DNA from: Auanema rhodensis
Lineage: Eukaryota > Nematoda > Chromadorea > Rhabditida > Rhabditidae
Reading direction: 5' to 3'
Length of the DNA stretch: 64,000 nt
Assembly (NCBI GenBank): GCA_964057225.1
Contig: OZ059899.1
Location: 6,572,001 to 6,636,000, forward strand
Position 1 is the first letter of the stretch; each line of letters begins with the position of its first letter. This document shows positions 10,552-23,658 of the stretch, piece after piece. The notes under the pieces were generated by a model, which saw only the letters and a program-made list of their open reading frames with translations, searched no databases and was not told where the DNA came from. Position numbers and translations under genes: made by a program.

Positions 10552-13500
10552 GTTGTCCACTATTCTGGCCATGTGTAGACCCCCAGAACTAAGCAAATTT
10601 TCTGTTTCCTGTTTATTTAATATGATGCTTAAAAAGCTTAGAATATATCAAAATTTTGAGAAAAATGATGAAATATAAGCCGTGAACATCATCATGAGAC
10701 GGAGAAGAACGGAGACGGAGAAGATGATCGTCGAAATCCTGAACAGCATCTAGTTGGACAATATTATCATTATGATCAAAGACTTTTCCAAATATATCTT
10801 TCTTTTAAAAAAATCACGATAAACAAGATCACATTGATATTTATGGGGTTATAATTCTAGTCATATGTATAGTAACTGTCTTTCGATTCCGATAAACAGT
10901 AATCTTTCAAAGTTATCAAATCAATGTTAGAGTTTTTTCCTAAAAAGTTATTCAGAAGTTCCCTGTTGTTTCCAAAAAAAATGTTTAATTAGTATCCGAA
11001 TTGCATAAGGAAAAGCAGAAAAATCACAAATCACGGTTTGTTGTTATACCCACATCAGTCTCATGATGATGCTTTGTTATTAAATTGACACCGGACATCC
11101 GTCTGTGTCTAATATAGAAGAAACTATATATAGAAACTATCTACTCTCTTTAGATGTATTATATGATTTTATCGCTAAATATAGAATCAGTGAAGTAAAA
11201 GAATGTTCCGAAAAAAGAATCTCCAAGTCATCAAAAGCTAGCACGTGAGCTACCCTACCAAATTGTTCTAAATAGATTTCGACAAAACGAAAAAATGATA
11301 AGGAATCACTTCAGCATCTCTCAGTCTCCTTGTCTTTATCGCTCTCTCGCGGTCGGTTGTGGAAGTAGTCTCACACATTTTATTCTAATTTAACGTTATT
11401 TTCACGTACATTAACAGCTACATCTTTTCATTTCATACGTCTATCCGGATTCAGAACGGTGATGCATCTCCTATCTACAATATCTCATAATTTCATTTTC
11501 TTCATATTTTTGTTTTCTCATTATTTTAGTTTAAATGTCTTGTTTTCACCAGCGGAAGGATCGCCACATTTCTGAGGAACACAATTTATATTATTTCATT
11601 TTAAATAGTTTTTGAATATTGAAAGTACGAATACCATACAATTAATGTAATTAGAACAATCTTAATACAGGAAAAATCACCTATTATGTATCTATCATAC
11701 GCTGTTCTAAGTTGAAAAGTTTATGATGAACGTTGGAGATTTTCGCCTGATATATGAGAAATTGTCGCGAAAACCTTCTGATGATCACTAGCGATATAAC
11801 GCCTAGCCTGACTGCAGCAGCTTCATGAGATCAGGAGTTCAAATGCCTATCTTACGGTATTGTTAGAAAATGAAAGTAAAGTGATTGATGATCCTTTTTT
11901 GGTCATTTTGAACTATTTTCAATAACATCTCTTCCGAGTCCAATACGCTTGGCAAGTTTAGTGAATATATCAAAATATGTATACACAAACTCGTTCAAAA
12001 TTTCTCAAATTATACTTTTTTTATATTTCGAATTTTTAAAATTTCATTTCTTTCCTATCGTTTTTCGCTGTAGTTATCAGAATGCAAATCTTGAAAACCA
12101 GGTAAAACGTTCTTCTCTATCTTAACACCTTATTCATATCAAGATTATTAATTTTTTTTTTGATAAATAACCAAGTATACCCATTTTTTCTATATCTTAG
12201 ATATTTCTTATTAACCTTTTTGCTTTCCTTAGTGTTTTATAATACCGTAACCAGGACTGCATAGGTGTTAAACTAAGGATAGTCATTATTTGGTATATGG
12301 TAACTTTACTATACGCATATGATCAGAATGAAAATACAAACACATTAAGTAGCGCGATGATCTTCAATGTCAGACTACGGTAACCTGTGGTCAAATCTTT
12401 AAGATGACGTTTGACTTTTGCAAAGATTTATGACGACTTTGTCATTTCGAGAGGTTATGACAACAGGAAATCAGCTGAGAAAGATTCTGGAAACATGTCA
12501 AGATCCAAATGAATTGGTCCCTTTCGAAATGGACCCCAGAAAGTCATGAAATGATAGTTTATGTTGAACACTAAAACCAAACAAGAACTGACTTTAACAA
12601 AAAGTGATTGAAAGCAGCACAATCAGATAGCTAGATGAAAGAACAAGCATGACCTCGAGGAACATCTCAACATCTGTATCATATGAATGCAATTCCGCCA
12701 CATGCCCTATTGTTTATAAAAATTTGCCAAAACAATAATAGCTTCTAAGCGTTGGGCGTTTGAAAAAACTGCCGGCGGCAAGGTTACAAGCACGAACATG
12801 GAACATTTCAACAATGATTGTGATTGTGAATGATATCTTTTTCTCTATTATGTTTCCCCAATCTTTACACGTACGTGTGCATTCGTCCTAAATGGAAACA
12901 CTTTCTATTGTGTGATTGGCGAGACGAAGACGCTCTAGTCTTGACAGTTTTGCCGGAGGCATTGAATTCGGATGACGCAAGACAAACAAAGCTAAGCAAA
13001 AAAGACCTTTGATTCAGGCAATTGACAAGAGAAAAATAAAAAAGGGAATCTGAGAAATTGAAAGCGTCCTCTTTTTTTTATTCATACTGTTCCTTTATTC
13101 CTTTACTAAACATGACTGAGAATTCTTATGAACCAGCTCTTGAATAATATAATGTTTCTTATACAAATCTAAATGTACTCTATATTCGTTGAAGAACTTT
13201 TATGATTTATACGATTTACATCTTCAAAGCTGAATTGTCTCTATTGGTTTGTCATAACTGATGTCGTCGGAGATATTGGAGATGCTCAGAATCATTTCGA
13301 TGTATCACTCAGGAGGATCGTTCAGATGTCAGATGATTTCGGAGACTTCAATTCTTCATCATGTCCTTTCTGAAATATAGTTGAACCCTTTTTAAAAGAA
13401 ACTTTTTGATGAGATGTATGTGATGAATTTGATTCTTTATAATTTTTAAAAATAGATTGAAGCAATTCGAACTTTGCTGCCGAACTATGGTTCCAGTATA

Positions 13501-15369
13501 TGCAGTATAACCGTTTTCAAAATAAAATTTAAAAAACCTTGAAAAACTTCAACTCGTAGATTTAACAGGTTTTTAACAAAAAAGCATTGTAAGCATGATG
13601 AATTTGATATTTTTTGTGTAATCGATTCACAATGTGAGATCTTCGAGAATTATGAAAAAGTCTGTTTTCATGTCTGAACGTCTTCCGATATTTCCGGATT
13701 TATATAAATAGTACTAATCGAAAAGAGAATTTGAAACATTTGTTATCAGTAAGCCTGTAGCTTAAGCTTTCACAGATAATCGAAATGAAAACGACGATGG
13801 CCAATACTTTGTAATTTTTCTGATTATCTCTCTATCCGTTTCGCTTGCAAACCTTGTTCAGTATCCAAAGATTTCTTATCGTATAATCATCAAGGAAAAC
13901 TTTATTCATTAAATAATAGTAAAAACAACTTAAATGGAATTGGCGAACAAAATAATGTTAAAATCAGGCTTCTTCTGGACGAACATATGACTAAGACATT
14001 GCTAAATATGCTCTTCTTACGTTAAACAGGATAAGTACTTCTATCTGTTTGGTATCCAGAGAAAACCATTGGCATAATACGGAAATGATTGATGAGAGAA
14101 GAAGAAAACTAACCGGCACTGATTTCATTTAAACTTTCAATAGTTTACCTTTTCTACCACATTTTGTATCAAAATTGACCGTGATTCTTCTGAAATAGCC
14201 TGGTAATTTCAAAAAGTTCTTCCCATTTTTCATGAGCTTCTTTGAAAATGTTGGTTACCTTCTGGACAGTTGGACTGATAGATGTAATTGAAAGTGATCA
14301 TTCAAAGACAAATTTTAATTTCTAAAAAAGATATAAGGTTTTTTATTAGGACGTTGTCCTTATAAGGACATTGTCAAAAAAATTAAAGTTGCATATACAT
14401 TTATCTTTCTGCACTCAGTACAGAGGCAATATAATGATCATCTGGTTAGACCATTATTTCTGTAATTCTCAGATGATTTTTTTGGAAACAAATGATGACA
14501 ATCGACAACGTTAATTTTTCATCGGGTCACCAGAATAACATCATGTTGGTGATATTAATGGAGTACAGTTCAAAAAAAGACCTTGGAAATAGCCCATTCA
14601 TGTTTCGATCATATTACTATTAGACATACAACCAGCTTCATAAGGATGATGTCATTCTTTTATAGTTCTCTTGTTTTTCGGACATTATCATATGCGACAT
14701 ATTTGCTGAATTAATGAAATGTTTCTGGATAAAAAAAGCCTGGAACTATGTCCATAATTGCAAAATATTCGTTTTTTCTACCTAGAGTATCGTAAATTAA
14801 CGGACAAGCACGTGGTAGGAAAAGCATTTTAGCACCTAGTCATGCTGTTTACATCTGACCCTAGATTGTCGAAATAAGGAAAACTATTCAAGAAGTTTCA
14901 TCTTTAACTTCTTGGTATCGTTATCAATCATCTCTTCACCGTTTTCTTAATATTCGTTACATAGACACACCAAACTGGTGATTTCTGTGCTTTTCTATAG
15001 GAGAAAATCGATGAAAGCATAAAATTTATTAGAAAACATTTATTGATTAGTTTGGATAATGCGAAAAGGAAACAGTTACACTTCATCGGTGAGAAAGTAA
15101 TACGAAAAGGAAAAGAATCGAAGAAAAGGTATCAAATATGATCGTGCAACGTACTTTCTGCAAATGAACAAGCTGATGATGACTTTTATCAATCAGGTCG
15201 CAACCAAACTGTTCCTTTAGTGGGTGGACATAGGTGAAACCTTCAAAAATTAAGCTGAAAGGTCGAACCAATTCAGAAAAAAGAATTATGAATGATTACG
15301 ATTCGATCTTAAAAGGACGCTTTGCATATCAGATGAAAAACCTATTCCCGTTTAAACAGCTAGATATCT

Positions 15370-15460
15370 TTCAGTCTCTCCCTCTATCTCTCTCTCTCTA
15401 TCTCTGTCTGTCTGCCTTTCTCTCTTTATAGCTCTATCTCTACTTCTATCTTTGCAAAAC
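15370..15460 (+). repeat. TC-rich low-complexity tract
   Basis: Runs of CTCTCT, TATCTC and GTCTGTCTG motifs over about 90 bp. No coding signal. Confidence 0.8.
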
Positions 15461-18400
15461 TCTTTATATTTCTTACCCACATACTTACTGCCTGGGTATC
15501 TCTTGCTATCTCATCCTCATTCTTTTCGTTTTTTCTCTCTATCATTCCTTTACCCACTCCTTTTCTTTTTAGTCTCTTCGACCTTGTTCAACTAGCAACT
15601 TCATGAATGTTTCTGACTTTCGATCAAATAATCTTTTAAAAAGAATAAACGATGAGGAACTTCAGATAAGACGTTTAATTTTCTCTTAAACAGACGGTCA
15701 TGCAGTTCTATCACGTACTCACATGAGCGTTTCCATATTAGGAAACTTTTTATTATAAAAACCAAACATAAGATTAGTAATTGGTCTCGAGAAGTATTTA
15801 AAAAATTGTTGAATTCTATTATTAGACAAGACTATTCGGATGGATAAAAAAATCTTTTTCAAGAATTCAGCACTTCTCCTCCATTTCCCCTCACTTTTAC
15901 TTTCATTCTTCTAATTTTTTTTAAAAATTGTTCGGAAAAACACTTGTAAACACGGTATACCACGAATCCGGAACTATTTGTCTCAACTAATATACGACTT
16001 TTATGTTTTGAACAGACGTTTTTGCTTTTAATAAAAGCCTGTTTTCCTGACACAACCTCAGCATCCTCAAGAATTGTGCTTTGGCATTTGATGTTTCTTG
16101 TCATTAAACATCTGAATCTAAAAAAGGTAACAACATTCGTTAGATGACGATTGATGGTTAGATTGAAAGTTAGTTACAATCTGGTTTCTCAGAGCAGAAC
16201 ATCGATTCTCATCAAGCTCATCTATTTATCTTCTATTCCAGTCAGTTGACAAATTCTAAAAAAAATCATTGTTTCACGATGGCACCTGCCGGAAGAGCAG
16301 GCTGTATATCAAATCATGAACTTTGTTTCTTTTCTAAAGAGGAGCTCAAATTTTCTCCCTCACTGCCTGTCACTTTGTATGAAAGATGAAAAACATGAAA
16401 ACTTTTGATACGTCATCATCAGCTTCTATTTCATCTTTTTTTCACTAGAATATTTGTTCAAACACTGAGAAACTACTATGAAATGACAAAATCCGAATGT
16501 TTACACGAGATAAGAACGCTTTCCATAAACGGTCATCTGAAGATGTAACGATAGAAAAAGAGAAAAAACGAGTGAAACGATTAAAAAGAGAAGTGGATAT
16601 GAAAAGAGAAAAAAGGGAATTCTGTAAAAAGGAGAGAGACTAATAAAAAAAGAGAGATACCGTTGGCACCGAGAGTAATACGTTTTGAGGAAAAAGACAG
16701 AGGCCTTCTGTATGCTAACAACAAATATCTGCTTCAAGATTTAAGAAATTTGTTTGTTGTAAATGCAAAAAACGCAGTATTCATCATCTGCTCCACTGTT
16801 CCAGAGCAATTCGTATTCATCAACTAGAGTTTACCAGCTTCATTGCCTTCAATCTCAATCTGAGAGGAAGGCTTTTAAATGGTTTTGCTAAAGCATTTGA
16901 GGGAAGTTTATATTTGGACCAGATTGTCTCTTACATATTCAAAGATTTATTACATTAATGAAGAATATTATATATATAACCGCAACCGTTCATCACGTTC
17001 AAAAGATTCCATGTATAACATCAGATTATCATAGATTTTGCAATCATTAAACCAATCAAGACAAATGACTTGATTGCTGTAACAGATTTTGAAGGAATCA
17101 GACACAAATTGGGGAAATATTGAGTGCTCGTGTCATCTGTTCAGGACATGTATGCGAACAAACTGCACTCTTTCCGCAATTCCCAAAGAACAATAAGGCG
17201 GAGATAAACGACTTTCGAAGATCTGAACTAGAACCAGTGCACGACTTCAATTTTAAATTCTTTCTTAGGTTTACTGTATCTGAAGGACATGATTTCTACG
17301 ACGAGGTCTAAAAACGGCACAAGATCGTATAAGTTTTATAAATTGGACAGACGCTTTTCTCCTATTCTTTCTGCATTCTGATCTGTTATCAGCACCCCCT
17401 TCTACAAATGGTCACAAGATTTTTCTAAATTAAATGTGACGAAACCAAATGGATTGTTGCTTTAAATAGATATTATCATAATATAGTTGATAAGGTTTAT
17501 AACGAATGATGATCATAATTAGTTATGAAATGCTATAAAATACCTCGCGTTAAACAGTAAAATAAGATGATCAAACATGAATGTTTCGTTAGCCATGAAC
17601 TACAAACTACATGCTTCTTTGACGATTAGAAGATTACATACATATATCTTAATTACAATTTGTAAATCATTTAACAGTAAATATTATAGTATAGTATTTA
17701 ATTCTATGAAAACTAGTAAGTGATGACAATAGTTCTCGAATATCATGTTACAACTTGTAAGCTGTGAAATCCATGTAGATTCAGTTGATATATTACTAGA
17801 ACAATTACGGTTTATCCATTTACGTTAGAATAACATTGATACAACATTTAGGTCACAGCTTCATATCGTGATATTCTGGATGCATACACATATGTCCTGG
17901 GATTGAGACATCAGTATCGAATTCTGAATCTATGGGTACAAACAGTACGAAATAATTTCAATTAAAAAAATGAAACCGTCTAAAGCTTCAATCAGTTGAA
18001 AGGAATTTTAGGCGATTGTTTTCAAATCTTAAATAGATCTATTCCTCATAATGCTCAAAATGAACTTGCCTCGGAATAACAAGGAACACATATCATCGTT
18101 ATCCAAGATAGGTCCTAGCTGAATAGTTTGTCATCGGGCCTTTCCTTATCGCATAGAAGTTGAAAAGCCTGTTAGTCAACCGGACCGACTTGATTCTAGA
18201 CGTACTTGTTACTACTAGTATCCATCTTCAGATACGCAAGTCCAGGTTTTCCTAAAGGTTCATTTACTACATTAGTGACGAGAATCACAGACATTGAGTA
18301 ATGTGGTACTCTGTTGAGGAAAAGCATTGAAATGATGATCTCTTGCAAACAAGTATGTAGAAAAATTCTAGGTTGCAAAACATGATGACGTTTATATTTT

Positions 18401-18759
18401 TAAAGATTTGAACTATAAATCTGAGATACACGATATGATATGATTACGAGCTTGAAAAGCCGTCGGAACTGTCGCATTAATTATATCTGAAATAATCTGT
18501 AGCATTCCTGATGTTATTTAGTATAAAACTTGAAAAATGTTAAAAAGATAAGAGTATCCAGTTCTGTTTCCTCTATTTTAAACTATTAGCTTCAAACATT
18601 TTGACGTGATATTGTTAAAGAACTCTTTTTCGATAGAATACAGATAAAGTTGAAAAGCACAACGTCAGATAAGCTTTAAAAATTACTCAGTCGAGAATTT
18701 TGAGGATTAAAGATCCTTATGATTTATGGCGTTCCTTTGAATACTATCTCCTTTTCCGT

Positions 18760-18790
18760 CTTCTTCGTCTTCTTCTTCTTCTTCTTCTTA
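18760..18790 (+). repeat. TTC trinucleotide repeat
   Basis: Tandem TTC units followed by imperfect TTATTC repeats, about 100 bp upstream of the candidate gene at 18867. Confidence 0.8.
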
Positions 18791-18866
18791 TTCTTATTCT
18801 TATTCCCTGTACTATGAATGGTTTCTTTTCCCTTCATCAATCTTATCATTAAAAATCCGTTAACAC

Positions 18867-19433
18867 ATGATCCTAAGGCTGAGAAACGGATACCAGAAGC
18901 TGGATATGACTGCCTTCATTTTACAGATTGCTGTTCTGGCCGTTAGCAAATTCAGTGCTGAAATATCGAGACTGTCTCAGCTTGCAACTGCCGTGTTCAC
19001 CATGAACGTTAGGACTTTTTGGAATGGAATTCGAATTTATAAATACACTTCTGCAGAAAGCTATGCAGATCGTGATCACATATCATTCTATATATGCGTA
19101 GTAACTAGAACACTTATATCTGTTAACAAAGACCAGATCTTTAAAGATTGGATGGAGAACAGCCAGAAGATTTCTTCTGGTATTATTGCACGCAGTGCAC
19201 CCTCCACCCTAGCACACGGCAGTATGTCCTATATCCATTGCTTTCCTTTCCTAATCTTATCTAAGCACATTTATCATCTTCTTCTTCATTAAAACTCATT
19301 TTCAGAAGGCCAGCGCTCAACAAAAAGCGTCAACTTCGTAGCTGCGTCTTTCGCTATCCGTTCTATGAACGATGCATCATGTGAGAAGTTCTGCTTCTCT
19401 CCTCCGAATCCCTACTGTCTATCCTCCCGATGA
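18867..19433 (+). CDS. Candidate secreted protein with cysteine-bearing tail (uncertain)
   Basis: A 355-nt open exon (18867-19221) ends at a good donor (GTATGT). It joins in phase to 19306-19433, preceded by CATTTTCAG, to give 160 aa ending CEKFCFSPPNPYC plus four residues. If translation starts at the Met at 18906, the N-terminus (TAFILQIAVLAVSKFSAE) reads as a signal peptide. An internal acceptor-like TTTTACAG at about 18918-18925 means the real first exon could lie upstream. It ends 274 bp before the next secreted-protein gene, on the same strand. No family recognised. The open frame is long for this region, but the call rests on frame, splice signals and the Cys-rich end only. Confidence 0.35.
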
Positions 19434-19517
19434 TAAACGGTCTATAGTGTCATGACGGTCAACAGTCTTCTGTATCTAAATTTGGCATCACCCATTCTCA
19501 TCAACATTCAACGCAAA

Positions 19518-19589
19518 GCTCCGCCTTCGATCTTCAAAGTCGCAACGATAGACCCGTAGGCGGAGCCTCTGTTGACTGTGGGCGTGGCC
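19518..19589. promoter_or_regulatory. GC-rich promoter with inverted GCTCCGCCT / AGGCGGAGC boxes
   Basis: GCTCCGCCT at 19518-19526 is matched by its exact reverse complement AGGCGGAGC at 19558-19566, followed by GGGCGTGGCC at 19580-19589. A TTTAAAAG TATA-like box lies at about 19600 and the start codon at 19708. This is one of the most GC-rich stretches of the window and is likely the proximal promoter of the secreted protein gene. Confidence 0.5.
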
Positions 19590-19707
19590 CGGTTGCTTCT
19601 TTAAAAGGAGCGGGCCGCCCTGGCTTCCCTACGCAGTGATTTCTCCTGCGAGTTCATGGAAATAGCTTTCCTCAGGAACTCCGAGACATTACATCAGCAA
19701 AATAACT

Positions 19708-20860
19708 ATGATCCGCACTATCGCATTTATCGCTATCGTCGCCGGCTTCTTGTCTGTTGAAGGTAAATTTTTCATCTCTCTATCTCTTTCTAATCTTTTT
19801 CTTTTTCGTTTTACTCATATTCTATTTCACTTTCTCTTTTCTTTTCTATCTTGTTTTCATTTTATACTATACAGCAACAACATCAAAACAACTTCCTCAT
19901 TTATCTCATTTTAAAATATGAAAGCATACTTTTACTTATAATTTCCAATAATTTCTCACCATATCATCATTCTCACTTATTAGTCTAGTGCTGTATTCAC
20001 CAACCGGTTATCGGTTTGATACGCTTCGTCTTCCTCCAGCTGCTACTGATGCACAGCTTCATGTCACAACCAAGCTGCAGGCTTTTGTGATCTGTTCATC
20101 AATTCGCTCTCATCTATACTCTATCCTCCTACTCTTACCTCTTTCCGAAAGTTCTCGGAGTATCAAAATTAAGTTGTTTTATTTTTAGCCAGCCCACGTG
20201 ATCGTCGTGACGACAAGATCGAAAGATACTGCCAAAAGCATCAAGATCACTATGCTAAATATTGTTCTGACAACGTCGACGTCGACCGTGCTTCTTATGC
20301 CAAGTTGGCCAAATTCTGTCCAGCTTACGAAAAGCATTGCGCTGTTCCAAAGCGCCGTGTAGGCCCAGCTGCTTCTTCTGCTAAGGATGGAGACCTTGTT
20401 ATCCCACCTCCACTTCCAAAAGGAGTAGATTTCGCCGCTCTTGATTTGCCAATTGGAAATGCTGCTGCTGCTCAACAAGCTTCTGGAGACGCCACCCCAG
20501 CTATCAGCAAGAATCGCTTGACTGCTGCCATAATCGCCAGTTGTACTCCTGAATGCACCGCAGCCCACTGTACTGACGAATGCAAGTGTGCTCACACTCA
20601 TCCTAAGGTAAGATTATTTTAAAATTATCATGGTCGTAGGTACTGTATCGAAAAGTATTCTGTATATTTTTTCAACTTCGAAGCTCCGCCTATTTGACCT
20701 AATTATTAAAGACATTTTTCAAATTCACAATACAAATAACTATTTTTATTTTTTACAGGTTCACGCCATGTGCAACCCACCAGCCACTTCTGATATTGCC
20801 AACACCTGCCAGAGATGGTATGCCAAGTGTCCAATGTTCCAGCCAGTTCAATACTACTAA
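19708..20860 (+). CDS. Cysteine-rich secreted protein, nematode-type
   Basis: Exons 19708-19762, 20189-20607 and 20759-20860 join in phase to 191 aa. Residues 1-19 are a signal peptide (TIAFIAIVAGFLSVEA), then a basic SPRDRR stretch. The N-terminal module has regularly spaced Cys residues in YCQKH, KYCSD, KFCPA and KHCAV. A Pro/Ala-rich linker follows, then a C-terminal module (CTPEC, HCTDECKC, MCN, TCQRWYAKC) ending PVQYY. Codon use is strongly biased to C-ending codons and looks like the ribosomal protein genes here, so high expression is likely. I do not recall a functional name; a cuticle or extracellular-matrix role is a guess. Intron 1 is 426 nt, long for this genome. A GC-rich promoter precedes it. 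Confidence 0.85.
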
Positions 20861-21374
20861 ACAACTGAATTGGAGCGCCTTGTGCCTTTCTAGCGCCTGA
20901 CTTACTGACAGTTCACTGAGCCTTTTGAGGACCACAAAAAGCATTTTGCAGCTTGTGAGGCTCTTTATATTGTAGTCAAAACTTGTAAATATATGTAGAA
21001 CTTATCCATACAATATCCATCCACATAACCACAACAAAAGCGCAGTTAGCCGGGAAGAATATCACATCAAACCTGGTACAGCGACTGTTTCCCCTCAATT
21101 TGAATCCTTTTTGTTTTTTGCAGAGCTCTCAATTCTATTACTATCCTATCTTCAACTTCCAGAGTGTTCAGATTAGGGGAAACAGTCTTGCCCAGGTATA
21201 TATGAGCCTCTTTCTAGCTTTCTTAATAAGGAAGTGCGCTCTTTTAAGACCGATCTCTAAACATCTCCGGTTCGCAATATAGCTTTGAAAGTGGCACACA
21301 TGACTTAACCTCGTTGATGTACCTGTGTTATATAAGTATATATACTGATAATATTCTATTTGTTAATGAATAAA
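20861..21374 (+). other. Putative long 3'UTR of the cysteine-rich secreted protein
   Basis: No AATAAA appears close after the stop at 20860; the first is at 21369-21374, with another near 21439. This implies a 3'UTR of about 500 nt, long for a nematode, containing the hairpin at 21071-21197. A separate downstream exon (TTTTTTGCAG at about 21114-21123) is an alternative. Confidence 0.35.
21071..21197 (+). repeat. Large inverted repeat / RNA hairpin
   Basis: GACTGTTTCCCCT (21083-21095) is exactly complementary to AGGGGAAACAGTC (21175-21187). The stem extends inward through CAATTTGAA (21096-21104) against TTCAGATT (21167-21174) with one mismatch and one bulge. It extends outward through ACCTGG (21071-21076) against CCAGGT (21192-21197). 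Total pairing is about 27 bp around a 62-nt loop. Candidates are a 3'UTR structure, a small-RNA precursor, or a MITE remnant. Confidence 0.75.
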
Positions 21375-22434
21375 GTCTAAGCGCATTATTTGAAAGGCTG
21401 AACACTTTATCTAACACTGGACACTATGTTCAAAGACGAATAAAGTTATCTGCATACAAAGCTTATCTTCATACAATTCTATCTTCAATTATTCGTCGTT
21501 CAAACTACTTGGTACGATATTATAAGGTTCATATCATCGTCATCTCCATAGTATCTACCAATGACAACAAATCTTCAGAAAAATTCTGAAAGACCTAGAA
21601 TTCTTAAAGACTAATACATCATACATCGAAGTACGGTACTTCAAGTCTATATTTAGACTAGTTTATCATCATCCAAACCCGACAACCTAACAGTCAATCT
21701 AATCCATTAAACGAAGAAAAACGCAATAAGATTCGGTTCCTGATGATATGACAGCGATGACGGACGGTAAACGAACTATCTACTATCCCCCCGGCGGACT
21801 CCAACGATAACTTTGATAACTCAAACTTATAACGGGTAGTTATCGTTTCAGTCATACAAATGTTGTTGTCCGTCAAAATCAAACATAACCAGCAACTAAT
21901 ATCACATTATACATACAAAAGAATATATAGAATGTACAAAAAATGAAAGGATACGAACAGAAGATATAAATACACTTGTTTGATTCATCAAACTGCTTAG
22001 TACTCACAACAAAGTAACACTCTATTCATAAAGAACGGTTTTCAGAATATTTTGAGATATTGACCAAGTTCAGAAAGGTCTGAACTGGCTAAGAGCTTGG
22101 CAATCAATGTTATCAAATATTTCAAGTCCATGGAAAATTTTAAATCTCCCCAGCAGAACGGGTGAAGCCGTCAACCACCCTTCAAAAAACCATCAGTTCA
22201 TCATTCATTTCTTACCTGAGAAATTCCGCAATAAACCAAAAGTTTTAGTTTTATACCAAAACTCTATGTATCCCTATTTATTGATCATAACTGGTTGCCA
22301 ATAACTAGTTACCGTAAACAAAATCATTCATAACCAATGTTAATTTAGGCAAAGGTGAGAGGAACACGGTTCAAAAAAGACTACACGTAAGATAAAATAA
22401 ACAGACACATAAATAAATATATACATATACATAA
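21375..22434. other. Intergenic, no gene seen
   Basis: No supported exons on either strand; contains the putative polyadenylation signals of the upstream gene and the 3' flank of MED21 on the minus strand. Confidence 0.5.
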
Positions 22435-23658
22435 TTAACAATGGGGTCGACTATCAATTTGGATTTTTGCCACTTCTTGTAGCCTTCTTTGTATTCGTTG
22501 GATCAATTCTTCGCCGTCGGACACAACTGTTTCCAATTCTCGAGCAACCTAAGAGATAATGTTAGAAACACTGGTTATTTTTTTTCTTTATTCTATAGCA
22601 ACAATAGCTATAGTAACAAATTTTTTAAAAGCATTTCTATTGTATCAAGTCCGAAGCCACGCAAGCTTCACAGTTCGACCATAAATTTTTTAAGAAGAAT
22701 GTGCTTCAATAAGGCAAGGTCATATAGACGGTGCTTGTCAAATGGTTTGCAAGGCCGTTTAAGAGCAAATGGTCATACTTTATCAAAAGAAAAGCTATAA
22801 TTTTACTATGGAAGTATTTTAATATTCGGTTAAAATCAGGGAATAGCTAATAGAAATATTTAATTTACATAGTAGTTTTTTTTTGACGATAACCTTTTCA
22901 ATGGTCGTACACACCATTTTTTACTTCACTTATATGGCGGTCAAGTATTATTGCTAGGTGTCGAATGACATCACTAAATTCTCCAAGAACCGTATACGTT
23001 GATAGCCATCAATCACCAGTATTAGTATTTGACAACCGGATTGAAACTCTTAAACGTACGTGTGAAATTTGAATTATCGTACGACCACTATAAACATTTT
23101 ACTTCAAAATCATGATCCCTATCTTTCAATTTATGTTTATAAATAATTAATGTTATATAGCCAATTATAAGTAGTATGCTTGGATGATACAATTTTGTGA
23201 ATGAGATTCCTAACATTAATGAGAGAGAGAGAGATATGTTCAAAAAAACCTTATAAGTAATATTCGAAAAATATATAATCGAAAGCATACCATACTCCGT
23301 TTAGAATCAGTAGACAGAAGATCTTCTCTTGTTTCATCAGCAGTCATTTCCTCAGTTGTGAACGAATCAATGAGAATCTAGATTGCACAGCGCATAAAGT
23401 AAAAACTCAAAACAGTTTCTTACCTCGATATCCTTGCATGTTTGAGCTACATGTGTGGCAAAATGCTGACAATGTGGTTCCTCTTCAAGTTCCTAATTGA
23501 AATTATAAATCAAAACGTCGCAAAATTATGAATGAAACCTTCGAGCACGAATTGAAATCACAAGGCGGAGCAGTAGCTTGCAGCACACCTACAGCATTCG
23601 TCATGAATAAAGCCAAATCATTAATAATATCTTGTAACTGCGTTAAACGATCGGCCAT
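22435..23658 (-). CDS. mdt-21: Mediator complex subunit 21 (MED21 / SRB7)
   Basis: Four minus-strand exons, 23539-23658, 23424-23492, 23291-23377 and 22435-22548, are all phase 0 and give 129 aa. The start [10 protein letters not shown] is the family hallmark, and the following [13 protein letters not shown] matches the N-terminal helix of the MED7/MED21 hinge. The rest ([13 protein letters not shown], then [13 protein letters not shown]) aligns with human MED21 without gaps across the IDS-to-RIQ interval (44 residues in each). The product acts in the nucleus in the Mediator middle module, bridging activators and RNA polymerase II. The last intron is 742 nt, unusual beside the 45-65 nt introns before it. 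The start lies 163 nt after the stop of DIM1 on the same strand, with an acceptor-like AAAG adjoining the ATG, which suggests operon expression. Confidence 0.93.

Larger units (their letters stand above)
8382..18866. other. Gene-poor region of about 10.5 kb
   Basis: I found no multi-exon gene that could be supported. Short open frames occur on both strands but lack good splice context or recognisable motifs. The region holds a (GA)n microsatellite (9577-9658), a GC-richer patch (9740-10010), a TC-rich tract (15370-15460), a TTC tract (18760-18790), several small hairpins, and a duplicated 12-mer near 10698-10725. Composition is more mixed (less extreme AT) than the intergenic DNA at 41-48 kb. 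Confidence 0.45.
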
